A stretch of 64,000 nucleotides of DNA. Source: Sphingomonas bacterium (GTDB lineage: Bacteria; Pseudomonadota; Alphaproteobacteria; Sphingomonadales; Sphingomonadaceae). Below the pieces are notes generated by a model, which ran no database searches, was not told where the DNA came from, and worked only from the letters and a program-made list of their open reading frames with translations. Shown here piece after piece: positions 45,522 through 54,321 of this stretch. A program made the translations under genes and the position numbers. The stretch lies in the NCBI RefSeq assembly GCF_903642285.1, contig NZ_CAHJWJ010000005.1:85375-149374 (forward strand), read 5' to 3'. Position 1 is the first letter of the stretch. Every line of letters starts with the position of its first letter.

Positions 45522-45548
45522 CAGCAAACCCCCAATGTTTGTTCCACG

Positions 45549-45602
45549 CGCCTATGGACGTCGTGTGTTACACTAATAAGTCCCGGCGCGGTATTTAGTC
45601 AA
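45549..45602 (-). promoter_or_regulatory. Promoter with near-palindrome, upstream of the TonB receptor gene
   Basis: On the gene strand: -35 TTGACT (45602-45597), 17-base spacer, -10 TTATTA (45579-45574), 13 bases, then CGTCCATAGGCG (45549-45560). Layout and spacing are identical to those before the DUF218 gene at 39.4 kb. Confidence 0.6.
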
Positions 45603-46878
45603 GAGCGTCCGTTGCGGCCGGCGATCTGCATCGCTAAGCACCGCGACCCTATGGCCTCATTCTCGATGCTACCCGTAAACATGCGTGCACCGGGCGAGCC
45701 AGTTATCTAGAGGTGACGCGGCGTGTACGGCGGTGAGCAGCCTTCAAGGGTCGGAAGAGGGTCGCAGATGCATGTTCCCCTATGAGTTCTTCTCGCCTCA
45801 GAAATTAGTTCCGAATCGGGGCCTGGGTGGCGTGAGGAGCGCACTGGTTCGGCGCATGCTCGGTCGCACGATCATGCCAAGGTACGATCCATCCAAGGAG
45901 CGAGACGTCAGCCTTGTCCAACCGATAATCTGGGCACCTCTAATAACCCTGGCGTGATACGGCCGAAGATGATTCACTGTGCCTGACGAGGGAGGCGGCA
46001 GATTCGTCAGGCGGGCTTGTTCGCGCTATCGGATCAGCTGAAGCGATTGTCGAACTGTGGCGACCCGCTGGAGACGATGGCCCGGGTGGTGGACTCTGAG
46101 GTGTTCCGCCCCGCGCTGGAGAACGCACTAGCCTATGGCGACGGCGCCCGGGGTGGTCGACCGAGCGACCTCGCCCAACATAGCGTTCCCGGACAACACG
46201 GCTTTAAGTGGCGGTAAAACGACGAATTCTACCTCGGTCCGTAAACGTCTATGCTTTTCCAGGCACTGTGTTGGTGCTATTGATGGAGCCGGTGAATTCC
46301 TGTTGCCGATTTGCGCGGAGAATTAGCTGCTTAAGGTCGGTAGGAGTCCTCTTCTGGGCTTCCTCGTTGTTTGCCGCGGGTGGACGACGGAGCGCCGCGA
46401 TTAGCGCGCAGAAAATTGCCAAGGGCTTACTGATATAGCAGTTAGCGTTGGTCCGCCACACCCTTCTGGTCGGTCCGAATTGGATCATCTAGGTGAGCCC
46501 CGGCATCAAGGTCAAAAGAAGTCGACTTGCTGGGCTGACCGAGATGCGGCGTGTTATTCGGCGTGAGTGGAACACAGCTGGCCGCAGAAGTTCGTCGACG
46601 TTCGCGCTAGACCCGGCTGCAAGCACGGCTACACCACCTAGAACGCGAAATTAGCGTGCAATTACAATACGAATTGGCGAAGATGGAGGGATCCGAACCC
46701 ACAATACAGGGAAGCAACGTTCTCGAACTACCGGATCAGCCCTGAGAAGAAGGTCGCGGTGAAAGCCAGGGAGCACCTATGTTCCGGTAGACCGATCAGG
46801 ATTGCGATGAGGAGAAGCCTGTACACCATCCGACCATGACAGGCTAAGACAGTTCCCAGCAATAATGCCATCCGCTGC
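45603..46878. other. Long region with only a transposase fragment
   Basis: This 1.3-kb stretch between the receptor promoter and the integrase is AT-richer than the rest. Apart from the transposase fragment at 46002-46170 I find no supportable gene. A piece near 46683-46715 (GGGTTCGGATCC on the minus strand, then CTTCGCCA) resembles a decayed tRNA 3' end but cannot be folded into a complete tRNA. Confidence 0.4.
46002..46170 (+). pseudogene. IS5-type transposase N-terminal fragment
   Basis: The frame reads IRQAGLFALSDQLKRLSNCG, then DPLETMARVVDSEVFRPALE and NALAYGDGARGGRP, the start of a DUF772-type transposase. It is cut off right after GGRP, before any catalytic residue. Confidence 0.7.
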
Positions 46879-47916
46879 TTATTTAAGTTTTGCCACGGCT
46901 TCGTGCATATGTGCGGTATCTACGGCGGCGTAGCGCTGGACCATCCGTAGCGACTTCCAGCCGCCCATACGCATGATGGTGATAAGGTCGACGCCGGCCA
47001 TGACGCAGTGGCTCGCCCAGTGGTGACGCCAGTCGTGGACGGTGAAGTCGGCAATGCCTGCGCGCTCGCACGCGCTGGTGTGAGCTCGCTTCAACGGATT
47101 GCCGCCCTGGACCGCGAGGTCGCGCGTGTCGGTGTAGGGCTGACCCAACCGGTTGAGGAATACGTGGCCTGCGTCCGGTCGGCCTCGCTTCTTCCACAGC
47201 GGTCGCAGCAGCGCCTCGACCCGCGGGTGGATCGCGACGCTTCTTGGATTGCCGGTTTTGGTCCGCGCGAAGAAGATCGTGCCGCGTGTGAGGTCGACGC
47301 CCCCCGTTCCCCAGTGCAGCTGTAGCGCCTCCTGGGTGCGCGGCCCCTGGAACGCGAACATCGTCGCGATCGGCTGCACGTGCGCGGCGTAGAGCCTAAT
47401 CAGCCGGTCGCGATCGGCGTGGCTTAGGAACCGGATCCGCTGATTGTCGAACGGGATCGCCTTGATCCTGACCGGCGGCAAGTCATGCCGCTCCTGCCAG
47501 ACGTTGATGCAGGCCTGCAGGAGCGAGCGATAGCGATCCTGTCCGGCCGGTGCGTGTCCAACAAGGAAGTTGTCCTGCAACGCCCGCCACGCGACCTTCG
47601 GGTCGCTCAGCGGCATGGCGCCGATCCGCTCGTTCATCACCCCAACCCGCAAGATATCGCTCGAGTTGGGCCGCTTGGGCTTAGCCAGATAGGCCTCGAA
47701 CGCATCCGCGATCACCGCCCGGCTCGCCACGACCCGGGGACCGAACATCAGCTCCTCCCGAAGTTCCCGCTCGCGCTCCGCCATCAAGTGCCGCGCCGCA
47801 TCCTTGTCGGTGGTTCCGGTACTGAACTCGGCTACGTCGATGGATCGATCGCCGAGGGTAACCGCTCCTCGGACATACCACTTGCCCGCGCCGCCGCGCC
47901 TTCTGAGCGTGAGCAT
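46879..47916 (-). CDS. Tyrosine integrase of the island
   Basis: This encodes 345 residues from ATG 47916 (MLTLRRRGGAGKWYVRGAVT); upstream extension of the frame overlaps the att/tRNA area and is rejected. Catalytic residues are visible: Arg in FQGPRTQEALQLHW, the HxxR box in HDWRHHWASH, and the nucleophile Tyr in VQRYAAVDTAHMHE near the C-terminus. The N-terminal part is a small arm-binding domain. It lies about 240 bases from tRNA-Val, with its 5' end toward the tRNA, the usual place for a phage-type or ICE integrase that uses the tRNA 3' end as att site. Confidence 0.9.
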   Translation of the reverse strand: MLTLRRRGGAGKWYVRGAVTLGDRSIDVAEFSTGTTDKDAARHLMAERERELREELMFGPRVVASRAVIADAFEAYLAKPKRPNSSDILRVGVMNERIGAMPLSDPKVAWRALQDNFLVGHAPAGQDRYRSLLQACINVWQERHDLPPVRIKAIPFDNQRIRFLSHADRDRLIRLYAAHVQPIATMFAFQGPRTQEALQLHWGTGGVDLTRGTIFFARTKTGNPRSVAIHPRVEALLRPLWKKRGRPDAGHVFLNRLGQPYTDTRDLAVQGGNPLKRAHTSACERAGIADFTVHDWRHHWASHCVMAGVDLITIMRMGGWKSLRMVQRYAAVDTAHMHEAVAKLK

Positions 47917-48111
47917 GTCACTCCGCCCCGGGTCGGGCGACGGCGTCCTTGGCATCATCAACGGAAGGTGGGACGGAGGAGCTGCGCGGCCTGTCACAGG
48001 ACTTCCCGTCGCGAGTCCGTGCCCACTCAGTGCCCACCGGACCTGGCAGAAGCAAGCAATATCTGCCCACTCGGTGCCCAAATTGGTAGGGCCGAGATGC
48101 CCGGTTGTCAA

Positions 48112-48152
48112 TAAAAAAGCCTTGATAACTCATTGAGTTTTCAAGGCTTTTT
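48112..48152. terminator. Bidirectional hairpin terminator beside tRNA-Val
   Basis: A 12-bp stem pairs AAAAAGCCTTGA with TCAAGGCTTTTT, 16-base loop. It has A/T tails on both sides, so it can serve the tRNA transcript on the minus strand. It lies inside the island, adjoining the att repeat. Confidence 0.7.
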
Positions 48153-48198
48153 ATGGTGGGCGTGGCAAGGATTGAACTTGCGACCCCTGCGATGTCAA
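48153..48198. repeat. attR: 46-bp repeat within tRNA-Val
   Basis: This is the right copy of the 46-bp direct repeat (left copy 7096-7141). It spans the CCA end to the anticodon stem of the intact tRNA gene, which stays functional after integration. Confidence 0.9.
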
Positions 48199-48228
48199 CA
48201 CAGTGCTCTACCACTGAGCTACACGCCC
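48154..48228 (-). tRNA. tRNA-Val (anticodon GAC)
   Basis: 75 bases including an encoded CCA. Acceptor GGGCGTG pairs with CACGCCC, the D-arm is GCTC-AGTGGTA-GAGC, the anticodon stem-loop is CTGTG-TTGACAT-CGCAG with anticodon GAC, and the T-arm is GCAAG-TTCAATC-CTTGC. All stems pair (one G-U in the anticodon stem). It is the integration site of the island. Confidence 0.95.
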
Positions 48229-48274
48229 ACGAGGAGCGTGCCTCTAGCTGCGCGTTCCGCGATGCGCAAGCGGT

Positions 48275-48652
48275 TCAGTTGAGGCCCGATGCGGTTCCGG
48301 GCTGGAACAGCCGATCCACCTCCAGCACCAGGTCGCGCAAATGGAACGGCTTCGACAGGATGCGCGCGTTGGGCACCGCGCGCCCGGCCTTCAGCGTGAC
48401 GGCGGCGAAGCCGGTGATGAACATGACCCGCAAATCGCCCGCGATCTGGCCGGCCCGCTGGGCCAGTTCGATGCCATCCATTTCGGGCATGACGATATCG
48501 GTCAGCAGCAGGTCGAACCGTTCGGTTTCCAATAGCGGCAAAGCGGCGGTACCGCGATCGACCGCAGTGACGGCATAGCCTGATCGTTCGAGCGCACGCG
48601 TCAGATAGCCGCGCATCACGTCGTCATCCTCGGCCAGCAGGATCCGGTACAT
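48275..48652 (-). CDS. cpdR: CpdR-type single-domain response regulator
   Basis: This encodes 125 residues from ATG 48652 (MYRILLAEDDDVMRGYLTRA). Receiver residues are present: the acidic pocket EDD, phospho-acceptor Asp in DLLLTDIVMPEMDGIELAQR, Thr in MFITGFAA and Lys in LSKPFHLRDLV. The last motif, with FITGFAAV, is characteristic of CpdR of alphaproteobacteria. There it acts as an adaptor for ClpXP-dependent proteolysis in the cell cycle and is inactivated by phosphorylation. Stand-alone gene between tRNA-Val and hutG. Confidence 0.85.
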   Translation of the reverse strand: MYRILLAEDDDVMRGYLTRALERSGYAVTAVDRGTAALPLLETERFDLLLTDIVMPEMDGIELAQRAGQIAGDLRVMFITGFAAVTLKAGRAVPNARILSKPFHLRDLVLEVDRLFQPGTASGLN

Positions 48653-48807
48653 CGTCGGTCGCACCCCTTATCGTCGGACGCTGCCGACCCAAGCCGCGAT
48701 TATGCGCGAACCGGTTAAGAATTCACAGGGACTTCGCACAAACCTACTGTCCCGTTCCGGTGGTTCGCGGGATTGCATGCCCCGGCGGACGATCCTAGCG
48801 TCGCGCG

Positions 48808-49659
48808 ATGGCGGAAGAACCCTTTCTACGCCGCGGGGATATGCCGCCGGCCAGCCCGGTGGTCCTGTCGGTCCCGCATGCGGGTCGCGCCTATCCGCTG
48901 GCGCTGCGCGCCGCGCTACGCGTACCGCTCAGCGCCATCGCATTGCTGGAGGACCGGTTCATCGACGTCGTGGCCGACGGCGCGCGGGGGGCGTGCAGCA
49001 TGCTGGTCCAGACGTGCCCGCGCGCCTGGATCGACCTCAACCGTGGCGAGGACGAACGCGATCCGCGCGTGGACGAGGGCGCGGCGGTCCGCGCGCCAGC
49101 GCAGCAATCGGTCAAGCTACGCAGCGGGCTCGGGCTCGTGCCACGGCGCGCTGCCGGCGCGACCGAAGTCTGGCGGCACCGGTTCAGCGGCGCGGAGATC
49201 GACCACCGGATCGACACCGTCCATCGTCCCTATCACGCGGCATTGGCGACCATGCTGGCGGCGGCGCGGGCGCGGTTCGGGGTGGCAGTGCTGCTGGACG
49301 TGCATTCGATGCCACCGCTGTCCGCGCGCTGCGGCGCGGCCCGGATCGTCATCGGCGACCGGTTCGGCCAATCGGCGGGCGAACGATTCGTCGCCTGTAT
49401 CGAAAGCGCGACGCACGGCGTCAGGACGGTGCGCAACAGCCCCTATGCCGGCGGACACATACTGGATCGCCACGGCGCGCCTGCCGCGGACATCCATGCG
49501 GTGCAGCTGGAATTCGATCGATCGCTGTATCTCGATGTGACGCTGACGCAGCCGGGCCCGGGAATGACATCGACCGCCGCGCTGCTGCGCCGGATGATCG
49601 ATGCGGCGGAGGACGAGGCACTGTCCGCGGTCGACCCGATCGCGTACGCCGCCGAATAG
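48808..49659 (+). CDS. N-formylglutamate amidohydrolase family protein
   Basis: This encodes 283 residues. Family hallmarks: VVLSVPHAGRAYPLALRAAL near the N-terminus (metal-binding His), WIDLNRGEDERD, VLLDVHSMPPLS and YAGGHILDRHG. HutG-type enzymes hydrolyse N-formylglutamate in histidine breakdown; some members are general N-acyl amidohydrolases. No other hut gene is nearby, so the histidine role is not supported by context. Confidence 0.85.
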   Translation: MAEEPFLRRGDMPPASPVVLSVPHAGRAYPLALRAALRVPLSAIALLEDRFIDVVADGARGACSMLVQTCPRAWIDLNRGEDERDPRVDEGAAVRAPAQQSVKLRSGLGLVPRRAAGATEVWRHRFSGAEIDHRIDTVHRPYHAALATMLAAARARFGVAVLLDVHSMPPLSARCGAARIVIGDRFGQSAGERFVACIESATHGVRTVRNSPYAGGHILDRHGAPAADIHAVQLEFDRSLYLDVTLTQPGPGMTSTAALLRRMIDAAEDEALSAVDPIAYAAE

Positions 49660-49668
49660 CCGGCGCAT

Positions 49669-49703
49669 AAAAAACCACCTCGCGCTACGGGAGCACGAGG
49701 TGG
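49669..49703 (-). terminator. Rho-independent terminator downstream of sapC
   Basis: On the minus strand, CCACCTCG and CGAGGTGG pair (8 bp), followed by six T. It ends transcripts from the minus-strand gene at 49841-50608 and may also serve the convergent gene ending at 49659. Confidence 0.6.
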
Positions 49704-49840
49704 CCAAGGTTCAGGGAGGAGACGCGCTGAAAGCGCGTCATACGAGCCGCGAAAGGGGGGGACACGGCGTCGTACATTACCGATATAGGCCGTGGATTGG
49801 CGGTCGCAACACCCGCGACCAACCTTTTTTCAGAAAAAAT

Positions 49841-50608
49841 TCAGGAGACCAGCTGCGGCTGCGGCGTCTTGCCCTGCTGCGCTGCGCGTCCGAAGATTTC
49901 GCGCATCAATGCGAGCGAGAACAGGTGAGCGTAGACGAGCGGCAGCAGCCCCGATTTCACGACCTTGCGCAACTGGTCGCCGCGCAGGTCCATCAGTTTT
50001 TCCTCGTTCACCATCTGGAAGCCCCGATAGATGAAGGGCTGGTCCGCGCCATCGAGCTGGATCGAAACCTCGCCCTCCATCAGCAGGTCCAATTCGCGCA
50101 GTTCCTTCATGAAGTTCTGCGTACGCGTGCCAGCCTGCTCGAACATCTCGTTGAACGCCAGCAGATCCTTGGTCACCTGCGTCGGTTGACCATTCGCGAA
50201 CAGCGGCTCGCCGTCCTCGAACGGACCGATCGAATCGGTCGTCGGATCGAAGCAAAGCGACAATTCCTCCGCATCGGGGCGCAATTTGGCAAGCATATAG
50301 GGATAGCGACGGATATAGGCGGGCAGGTAGAAATTGGGTTCGCTGATCTTGCCGTCGTCGCCGACGAACACGTTCACCCCCTCGTTCAGTCCCATCAGCG
50401 CCAGCGGAATCGCGTCGTCGCCAATCGAGAAGACGATCGGCATGTGGCGCTGCACCAGCTGGAATTCATCGGTCGTGATGGGGATCGCGTGCTGACCGAT
50501 CAGGAAGGGCGCGGTTTCGATCGGGCGGACCTTCCAGTCGGCATGCGTCTCGCTCGAAAGCGGTTCGAGCCCGTTGTAGAAGAGGGGAAGCTGCGGGACG
50601 GTCGCCAT
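49841..50608 (-). CDS. sapC: SapC-like protein
   Basis: This encodes 255 residues from ATG 50608 (MATVPQLPLFYNGLEPLSSE). It follows the SapC family: SAPFLIG-like ETAPFLIGQHAIPITTDEFQ, then VFVGDDGKISEPNFYLPAYI and RRYPYMLAK. The C-terminus has GLLPLVYAHLFSLALMREIF. SapC homologues occur beside S-layer or TonB-receptor/tryptophan halogenase genes in sphingomonads and Caulobacter, but none is adjacent here. Upstream extension is rejected because it runs into the neighbouring gene. Confidence 0.8.
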   Translation of the reverse strand: MATVPQLPLFYNGLEPLSSETHADWKVRPIETAPFLIGQHAIPITTDEFQLVQRHMPIVFSIGDDAIPLALMGLNEGVNVFVGDDGKISEPNFYLPAYIRRYPYMLAKLRPDAEELSLCFDPTTDSIGPFEDGEPLFANGQPTQVTKDLLAFNEMFEQAGTRTQNFMKELRELDLLMEGEVSIQLDGADQPFIYRGFQMVNEEKLMDLRGDQLRKVVKSGLLPLVYAHLFSLALMREIFGRAAQQGKTPQPQLVS

Positions 50609-50669
50609 GGTCGTTCGCTTTCGTCGTTGTTGGTGGCCGGGCGTCGCGACGCCGGATGCAGGCGCGGCT

Positions 50670-52115
50670 CTATTGCGCGGGCTGCGCAGGCGCAAGCGAC
50701 ACGAGCTTGCCCGGATTGAAGATGCCACGGGGATCGAGCGCCGTCTTGATCGCACGCAGTGCCGCCATCCGCGCAGGCGACGACAGCCGCGCGAGTTCGG
50801 TCAGCTTCATTTGCCCGATGCCGTGTTCGGCGGAGATCGATCCCCCCGCCGCGACCACCAGGTCGTGGACGTGGCGCGTGATCCCCGGGGCATCCTGCGC
50901 ATACCAGCGCGTCGCATCCGTCCCGGCGGGCGCACGGACATGGAAGTGCACGTTGCCGTCGCCGAGATGGCCGAAGCCGCTGGCATGCGTGCCGGGGAAC
51001 CGGGCATCGCAATCGGCGGCGGCGTCGATCATGAAGCGGGGCATCCCTTCGACCGGCACGGATATGTCGTGCTGGACCGCCGGACCCATCGCGCGTTCGG
51101 CGTCCGAGATCGAATCGCGGATCCGCCAGAACGCTTCCGCCTGTCCCTCGCTCGCCGCGACCACGGCGTCCGCCGCGAGCCCGTCCGACAGCGCCGCGCC
51201 CAGCAACGTCTCGATCATGGCGGCCGGATCGCCCGCCGGGTCCGCGGATGTCGCCTCGATCAGGACGTGCCAGGCGTTGTGCCCGGTAAGCGGCGCGCGC
51301 GCACCGGGCACATGCGCCAATACCGCCGCGAGCGATTCGTCGGGCAACAATTCGAAACTCTCGATCGCGTCGGTCCGCGCCTGCAACCGGCGAAGCAGCG
51401 CCAGCGCGGTGACCGGGTCCGCGACGCCGACCCACGCCACCGCGCGCACCGCGACCGCCGGCACCAGCCGGAGCGTCGCTGCGGTGACGATACCCAAAGT
51501 CCCCTCCGCCCCGACAAGCAACTGCGTCAGGTCGTATCCGCGATTGTCCTTCCTGAGCGCCGTCAGTCCGTCATATACGCTGCCGTCCGCCATTACCGCC
51601 TCGATGCCAGCGACCAGTCCGCGCATCGTGCCGAACTTCAGCACCTGCGTACCCCCGGCATTGGTGGATACCAGCCCGCCGATCGTCGCCGATCCCCGCG
51701 CACCCAGCGTCAGGGGAAAGCGTAACCCTTCCGCAAGCCCTGCGTCGTTGAGATCCGACAGGATCACCCCCGCCTCCGCGACGACAAGCCCGGCTTCGGC
51801 ATCCAGCGAACGAATGCGGTTCATCCGCCGGAGCGACAGGATCGCCGCCGACCCGTCCGGCGGCGGCGTCGCCCCGCCGACCATCGAGCTATTCCCGCCC
51901 TGCGGCACCAGCGGCACGCCGCTCGCGGCGGCGGCGGCGACGATCGCCGATACGTCCGCGGTCGTCATGGGCTCCAGCAGCAGCGACGCCGCGCCCTGGA
52001 AACGCTTCCGCCAATCCACGAGCCAGGGCGCGATCAGCTGCGGCTCGGTAACGACGATACGCGGATCGATCGTCGTTGCCAGCCGCTCGATCATTCGGGT
52101 CTGTGCGGGGATCAT
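50670..52115 (-). CDS. FAD-binding (D)-2-hydroxyacid dehydrogenase, GlcD family
   Basis: This encodes 481 residues. The FAD_binding_4 domain contains VPLVPQGGNSSMVGGATPPP and TIGGLVSTNAGGTQVLKFGT. The C-terminal FAD-oxidase domain contains GHLGDGNVHFHVR (metal/substrate His) and SISAEHGIGQMKL, then FNPGK near the end. The closest known roles are D-lactate dehydrogenase and D-2-hydroxyglutarate dehydrogenase; sequence alone does not separate them. It ends 62 bases before the sapC start on the same strand. Confidence 0.85.
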   Translation of the reverse strand: MIPAQTRMIERLATTIDPRIVVTEPQLIAPWLVDWRKRFQGAASLLLEPMTTADVSAIVAAAAASGVPLVPQGGNSSMVGGATPPPDGSAAILSLRRMNRIRSLDAEAGLVVAEAGVILSDLNDAGLAEGLRFPLTLGARGSATIGGLVSTNAGGTQVLKFGTMRGLVAGIEAVMADGSVYDGLTALRKDNRGYDLTQLLVGAEGTLGIVTAATLRLVPAVAVRAVAWVGVADPVTALALLRRLQARTDAIESFELLPDESLAAVLAHVPGARAPLTGHNAWHVLIEATSADPAGDPAAMIETLLGAALSDGLAADAVVAASEGQAEAFWRIRDSISDAERAMGPAVQHDISVPVEGMPRFMIDAAADCDARFPGTHASGFGHLGDGNVHFHVRAPAGTDATRWYAQDAPGITRHVHDLVVAAGGSISAEHGIGQMKLTELARLSSPARMAALRAIKTALDPRGIFNPGKLVSLAPAQPAQ

Positions 52116-52162
52116 GCGATGCGAATTAGGCCGAGTTCATCGACCGTTCAACGATTTCGCCT

Positions 52163-52639
52163 ATGCCCGCCCGATCCATGATGCTCCGTCCGGCGATCCC
52201 CTCCATCCTGCTGCTTGCCGCGCCCGCATTGGGGATGGTGGAGCCGCAACGCGCGGCCGTCCCGCAACCGGTCGCGACCATAACGCAAATGACGATCCAC
52301 GAACGGATCGTCATCCATATGCCGATCGCACGCGGCAAGCCGGTAGATCAGATGTCGCCGATCGCCTGGAAGGAAAAGCATGGGCCCAAATGCATCGCCG
52401 TCGGCGATCTGGGCGGCGCGCTGATATCGGAACCCGCGTCGGTCGATCTCGTCCTGACGGGCGGAAAACGCATTCGGGCAAAGCTGGACGGCAATTGCCG
52501 ACCGCTCGATTTCTATGGCGGTTTCTATATCAAGCCCGGCGTCGACGGCCGGGTTTGCGCCGACCGCGATACGATCCGCGTTCGATCGGGTGCCAGCTGC
52601 CAGATCGACGATTTCAAACGGCTGGTGGCGAAGCGGTAG
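52163..52639 (+). CDS. Exported hypothetical protein
   Basis: This encodes 158 residues with a signal peptide (MLRPAIPSILLLAAPALG). The mature region has four cysteines (PKCIAVG, GNCRPLD, RVCADRD and ASCQIDD) that could form two disulfides. It also contains the strand-like RIVIHMPIARG and SVDLVLTGGKRIRAKL. No family is recognised. It starts 47 bases from the divergent FAD enzyme gene. Confidence 0.6.
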   Translation: MPARSMMLRPAIPSILLLAAPALGMVEPQRAAVPQPVATITQMTIHERIVIHMPIARGKPVDQMSPIAWKEKHGPKCIAVGDLGGALISEPASVDLVLTGGKRIRAKLDGNCRPLDFYGGFYIKPGVDGRVCADRDTIRVRSGASCQIDDFKRLVAKR

Positions 52640-52748
52640 AACGCTCTGTTCCTTGACATTCGCGCGCGAATCCGCAAGCGCACGAGGCGTCCGCCCGTTG
52701 GGCACGGCCGATACGCGCCGACGACATCATCCCTTGGACTTTCGCCGT

Positions 52749-54206
52749 ATGAGCTTCGCCGATCTCGGCCTTTCCGACGAACTGCTGAGCGCGGTCATCG
52801 CGTCGGGCTACACCGAGCCGACGCCGATCCAGGCGGCCGCGATCCCGCCCGTCCTGATGATGCGCGACATCATCGGCATCGCGCAGACCGGCACCGGCAA
52901 GACCGCAAGTTTCGTGCTGCCGATGATCGACATCCTGGCGCAGGGCCGAAGCCGGGCGCGGATGCCGCGTTCGCTGATCCTCGAACCGACGCGCGAACTG
53001 GCCGCACAAGTGGCGGAGAATTTCGAGAAATACGGCGTCAACCACAAGCTGTCGATGGCGCTGCTGATCGGCGGCGTGTCGATGGGCGACCAGCTTGCCG
53101 CGCTGGAAAAGGGCGTCGACGTGCTGATCGCGACACCGGGTCGCCTGATGGATCTGTTCGGCCGCGGCAAGATATTGCTGACCGGTTGTTCGATGCTGGT
53201 CATCGACGAGGCCGACCGGATGCTCGACATGGGGTTCATTCCTGATATCGAGGAAATCTGCACCAAATTGCCGAAGCAGCGTCAGACGTTGCTGTTTTCG
53301 GCGACCATGCCGCCCCCGATCAAGAAACTGGCGGACAAGTTCCTCGACAATCCCAAGCAGATCGAGGTTTCGCGCCCGGCGTCGACCAACCTGAACATCA
53401 CGCAGTATCTGGTTCCCGTCGCATCGCAATCGGCGAAGCGCGAACGACTGCGGCAGTTGCTCGATCAGGCCGAGGTCACCAACGCGATCATCTTCTGCAA
53501 CCGCAAGACGACGGTGCGCGATCTGAACAAGGTGCTGCGCCAGGCTGGAATGAAATCGGGCGAGATCCACGGCGACATGGAACAGCCGCAGCGCCTCGCC
53601 GAACTCGAGCTGTTCAAGACCGGTGCGGTCAACGTCCTGGTCGCGTCCGACGTCGCCGCGCGCGGGCTGGACATCAAGGGCGTGTCCACCGTCATCAACT
53701 ATGATGCGCCGTGGCATCCCGACGATTACGTCCACCGGATCGGTCGCACCGGCCGTGCGGGAGCGACAGGCACCGCCTACACGTTCGTCACGCCCGATGA
53801 TGCCGAGAATATCCAGAATATCGAAAAGCTGACGGGGCAGACGATCGAACGATTGGGTGCTGCGCCTGCTGCCACGGCGTCGGTCGCTGCCGAGCAAGCT
53901 CCATCGGAACGTGCGCCACGCGCACGTCGCGGTCGCGGGGGCAGCGACCGTCCGCCGGTCGCGTCGGCGGAACCCGCGTCGCCGGCCAAGCGCGCACCGC
54001 GGCAGGACCCGACGCCCGCGCCGCCGAAGCCTGCCGCAGCACCGCGAAGCGAGCGTCCCGATCCGACCCCGCCGCGCGAACGTGGGCGAGGGTATCGCGA
54101 TCGTGACGATACCCTTGGCGGTCGCCAGCCATCGTCCGACGATGGTCCGGATGATGGCTGGAACGGTCCGGTTCCGAGTTTCCTGTCCGCCAGGATCGGC
54201 GAATAA
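52749..54206 (+). CDS. rhlE: DEAD-box RNA helicase, RhlE type
   Basis: This encodes 485 residues from ATG 52749. All helicase motifs are present: Q motif EPTPIQAAAIP, AQTGTGKT, PTRELAAQV, TPGRLMD, DEAD in VIDEADRMLDMGF, SAT in LLFSATMP, and RGLDIKG with HRIGRTGRAG. The last about 120 residues are a low-complexity tail rich in Arg, Pro, Ala and Gly (RARRGRGGSDRPP and similar), typical of RNA-binding tails. The roles known for the family are ribosome maturation and RNA turnover, especially in the cold. Confidence 0.9.
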   Translation: MSFADLGLSDELLSAVIASGYTEPTPIQAAAIPPVLMMRDIIGIAQTGTGKTASFVLPMIDILAQGRSRARMPRSLILEPTRELAAQVAENFEKYGVNHKLSMALLIGGVSMGDQLAALEKGVDVLIATPGRLMDLFGRGKILLTGCSMLVIDEADRMLDMGFIPDIEEICTKLPKQRQTLLFSATMPPPIKKLADKFLDNPKQIEVSRPASTNLNITQYLVPVASQSAKRERLRQLLDQAEVTNAIIFCNRKTTVRDLNKVLRQAGMKSGEIHGDMEQPQRLAELELFKTGAVNVLVASDVAARGLDIKGVSTVINYDAPWHPDDYVHRIGRTGRAGATGTAYTFVTPDDAENIQNIEKLTGQTIERLGAAPAATASVAAEQAPSERAPRARRGRGGSDRPPVASAEPASPAKRAPRQDPTPAPPKPAAAPRSERPDPTPPRERGRGYRDRDDTLGGRQPSSDDGPDDGWNGPVPSFLSARIGE

Positions 54207-54321
54207 CCGCATCTTTGCCCGGACGAAGCTTTTGTTCGCGGCGTCCGACTCGACATTCGGGCGTTTACGGGGTCCTGTCGACGCCGCGTCCGCTCAAGCG
54301 CCGTTTAGCCGGAGACCGAAG

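Larger units (their letters stand above)
7142..48198. mobile_element. Genomic island of about 41 kb integrated at tRNA-Val(GAC)
   Basis: The island is bounded by a perfect 46-bp direct repeat derived from the 3' end of tRNA-Val, with a complete tyrosine integrase at 46879-47916 beside the intact tRNA. Cargo: remnants of a conjugation system, a RES toxin-antitoxin pair, several IS elements, a radical SAM operon, paoABC, and a nucleoside/sugar utilisation cluster. Many genes are frameshifted or truncated, so the island is old and probably no longer self-transmissible. A relic of a second integrase at the left end suggests accretion of more than one element. Confidence 0.85.

Noticed and set aside
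46683..46715. Possible tRNA 3' end on the minus strand (GGGTTCGGATCC ... CGCCA)
   Set aside because: The T-stem has a mismatch and no matching acceptor, D or anticodon arms can be found upstream; at best a relic.
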